Positions 37,769-39,449 of a stretch of DNA of 39,449 bases are shown piece by piece. How positions within the stretch are numbered: the stretch's first letter is position 1; each line of letters begins with the position of its first letter. This stretch comes from Acetobacteraceae bacterium (lineage in GTDB: Bacteria > Bacillota > Sulfobacillia > JAIMBG01). Both the position numbers and the translations under genes were made by a program. The notes under the pieces were generated by a model, which was given only the letters and a program-made list of their open reading frames with translations, was not told the DNA's origin and did not search any database. The stretch lies in contig JAIMBG010000004.1 of NCBI GenBank assembly GCA_023511555.1, forward strand, positions 1 to 39,449, written 5' to 3'.

Positions 37769-39449
37769 TTACACCGCCGCTCCCCGGGCCGGCCCGTCAG
37801 GCCGATGGGGGGTGGGCCGGCGCACCCGGAAGCCGGCAAAGTGCCTGCCCAGGGCGGAAAGCCACCGCCCGGGTCCCAGCCAGGTGGTGGCCAGCATGGC
37901 GCAGGCCAGCGCCACCGCCCAGTCGGCCCAGTCCAGCGCCCGGGTGTGGAAGCCGGGCTGGAGCGGGGGAAGGTAGATGACCAGGACCAGCATGAGGGCG
38001 GAGAGCGCTACCGCCCCGACCAGATAGCGGTTGGAAGCCCAGCCCAACTCCTCCACCCCCACCCGCTCCGACCGGCAGTCGAAGACGTGCAGCAGTTGGG
38101 CCAGCACCAGGGCGGCGAACGCCAGGGTCCGGGCCTGCGCCAGCTCCTCCCCCCGGGCCATTCCCCAGAGGAAGGCTACAAGCCCCAGCCCGGCGATCCG
38201 CGCCCCCCGCAACAGTATGCGCCGGGCCAGCCCGCCGGAGAACAGGCTCTCCCCCCGCGGCCGCGGGGGACGCCGCATGACGTCGGCGTCGGGAGGCTCC
38301 AGGGCCAAAGCCAGGGCCGGCAGCCCGTCGGTCACCAGGTTCATCCACAGAAGCTGGGTGGGGAGCAGCGGCGGGGGCAGCCCCAGCAACAGGCCCCACA
38401 GCATCATCAGTATCTCGCCGGCGTTGCAGGAGAGCAGGTAGCGGATGAACTTGCGTATGTTCGAATAGACGCCCCTTCCCTCCCGCACCGCCTCCACCAG
38501 GGTGGCGAAGCTGTCGTCCGCCAGCACTACCGCCGCCGCCTCCCGGGTCACATCGGCCCCCGACCGGCCCATGGCTACCCCGATGTCGGCCTCCTTGACT
38601 GCGGGAGCGTCGTTTACGCCGTCCCCGGTCATGGCCACCACCTGGCCGCCAGCCTTGAGCGCCCTCACGATCCTGAGCTTGCAGGCCGGCGTGACGCGGG
38701 CGAAGACGTCGGCCCTGGCCACCTCCTCAACCGCGCGGCGCGCCCCAAGCGCCTCCAGCTCCGACCCCTCCACCACTCGCCCGCCCGGCTCGATCAGGCC
38801 GATCTCCTCGGCCACCGCCCGCGCGGTGGCGGCGTGGTCCCCCGTCACCAGGACGGTGCGCACCCCCGCCTCACGGCAGAGCCGCACCGACCCGGCGGTG
38901 CCGCGGCGCGGGGGGTCGGCCAGACCCATCAGTCCCAGGAAGGTAAGGGAGTCGTCCGCCTGCTCCGGCTCAAAGACGGGCCCTGGCAGATCCCGGGCGG
39001 CCACGGACAGCACCCTCAGCGCCCCAGAGGCCATGGCGGCCGCGGCTTCCAGCAGCCGGGCCCGGCCGGCCGCATCGAGCGGCAGGACCCTGCCATCGGG
39101 CGCCAGGATGCGGCTGCAGCGCGGCACCACCGCGTCCGGCGCGCCCTTGACCAGGACCCTGAGCCCCGGAGTGCCGGCGGCACCGCGCCGGCAGACCACC
39201 GCCATGCGGCGGCGCCCTGGGTCGAAGGGGATTTCGGCGATGCGCGGATGAATTCCTTCCAAGCCCGGCTGCAGCACCCCCACGCGCGCCGCCCCCTCCA
39301 GCAGGGCCGCCTCTGTGGGGTCCCCCCTGGCCTCCCAACCCCCGGGACCGGGCTGAAGGCGGGCGTCGCTGCACAGCACCGCCGCCTCCAGGGCACCGGC
39401 CAGGCAGGGGTCCAGCGGGGTGCGGGCCGGGCCCTCCGCGCCCGAAGGG
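37769..39449 (-). CDS. P-type Ca2+-transporting ATPase (P2A), C-terminal two thirds; 5' end outside window
   Basis: Partial: the frame stays open to the right edge, giving about 560 residues from the nucleotide-binding domain to the end. Visible: GDPTEAALLEGA, LVKGAPDAVV (ATP site lysine), LGLMGLADPPR, VTGDHAATARA, and the hinge MTGDGVNDAPAVKEADIGVAMG. Then helices 5-10 with QLLWMNLVTDGLPALALALEPPD, typical of SERCA-type pumps. The DKTGT phosphorylation site is expected in the missing part. The likely role is export of Ca2+ (possibly Mn2+). The stop lies 15 bases before dapF, so they may be co-transcribed. The C-terminal 25 residues are a basic, Pro-rich tail. Confidence 0.92.
   Translation of the reverse strand, partial: PSGAEGPARTPLDPCLAGALEAAVLCSDARLQPGPGGWEARGDPTEAALLEGAARVGVLQPGLEGIHPRIAEIPFDPGRRRMAVVCRRGAAGTPGLRVLVKGAPDAVVPRCSRILAPDGRVLPLDAAGRARLLEAAAAMASGALRVLSVAARDLPGPVFEPEQADDSLTFLGLMGLADPPRRGTAGSVRLCREAGVRTVLVTGDHAATARAVAEEIGLIEPGGRVVEGSELEALGARRAVEEVARADVFARVTPACKLRIVRALKAGGQVVAMTGDGVNDAPAVKEADIGVAMGRSGADVTREAAAVVLADDSFATLVEAVREGRGVYSNIRKFIRYLLSCNAGEILMMLWGLLLGLPPPLLPTQLLWMNLVTDGLPALALALEPPDADVMRRPPRPRGESLFSGGLARRILLRGARIAGLGLVAFLWGMARGEELAQARTLAFAALVLAQLLHVFDCRSERVGVEELGWASNRYLVGAVALSALMLVLVIYLPPLQPGFHTRALDWADWAVALACAMLATTWLGPGRWLSALGRHFAGFRVRRPTPHRPDGPARGAAV

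Overview
The window is very GC-rich DNA, almost fully packed with genes, from an endospore-forming member of the Bacillota (Firmicutes). Three sporulation genes support this: the germination protease gpr, the coat-morphogenesis peptide spoVM and the membrane protein ylbJ. They sit in the housekeeping gene order typical of Bacillus and Clostridia. Lysine/peptidoglycan precursor synthesis uses LL-diaminopimelate aminotransferase (DapL), which suits a high-GC clostridial-type lineage. The species cannot be named from the sequence alone.

Right part (about 20-39.4 kb), nearly all on the minus strand. Read in the direction of transcription it runs: P-type Ca2+ ATPase (5' end outside the window), dapF, dapL, yicC, remA, gmk, rpoZ, a CoaC-like flavoprotein, priA, a def-fmt fusion, a YugP-type zinc peptidase, rsmB, stp, prkC, rsgA, rpe, a two-helix membrane protein, spoVM, a terminator and hslO. 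This is the well-known chain from YicC to PrkC, RsgA and Rpe. rlmN and thiN, common members of it, are absent here.

Middle (13.8-19.8 kb). rpmB faces right from a good sigma-A promoter and encodes an L28 with an unusual long tail. asp23, fakA and recG run left.

Left part (1-13.8 kb). rsmD, coaD, a coiled-coil protein, ylbL, a DUF177 gene and rpmF follow the familiar ylb order, with ylbJ and an MFS transporter on the opposite strand. Between recG and rsmD, which are usually adjacent, lies an accessory block of about 6.7 kb. It holds a DUF362 ferredoxin-like protein, gpr, a MarR-controlled ABC-2 exporter, a transposase remnant and a broken surface-protein gene. At the left edge rpmF is cut after about 13 codons and runs in frame into the middle of an ISLre2-type transposase.

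The most notable items are: (1) Def and Fmt encoded as one 518-residue protein; (2) a stand-alone CoaC domain in the coaBC position with serine where the catalytic cysteine should be and no CoaB domain; (3) an L28 with an Ala/Pro/Glu-rich tail of about 145 residues; (4) the rpmF-transposase chimera; (5) a decayed stalk/fibronectin/RCC1 protein; (6) a non-coding stretch before asp23 with nested and mutually exclusive helices and a six-codon leader ORF. I found no tRNA, rRNA or CRISPR array.
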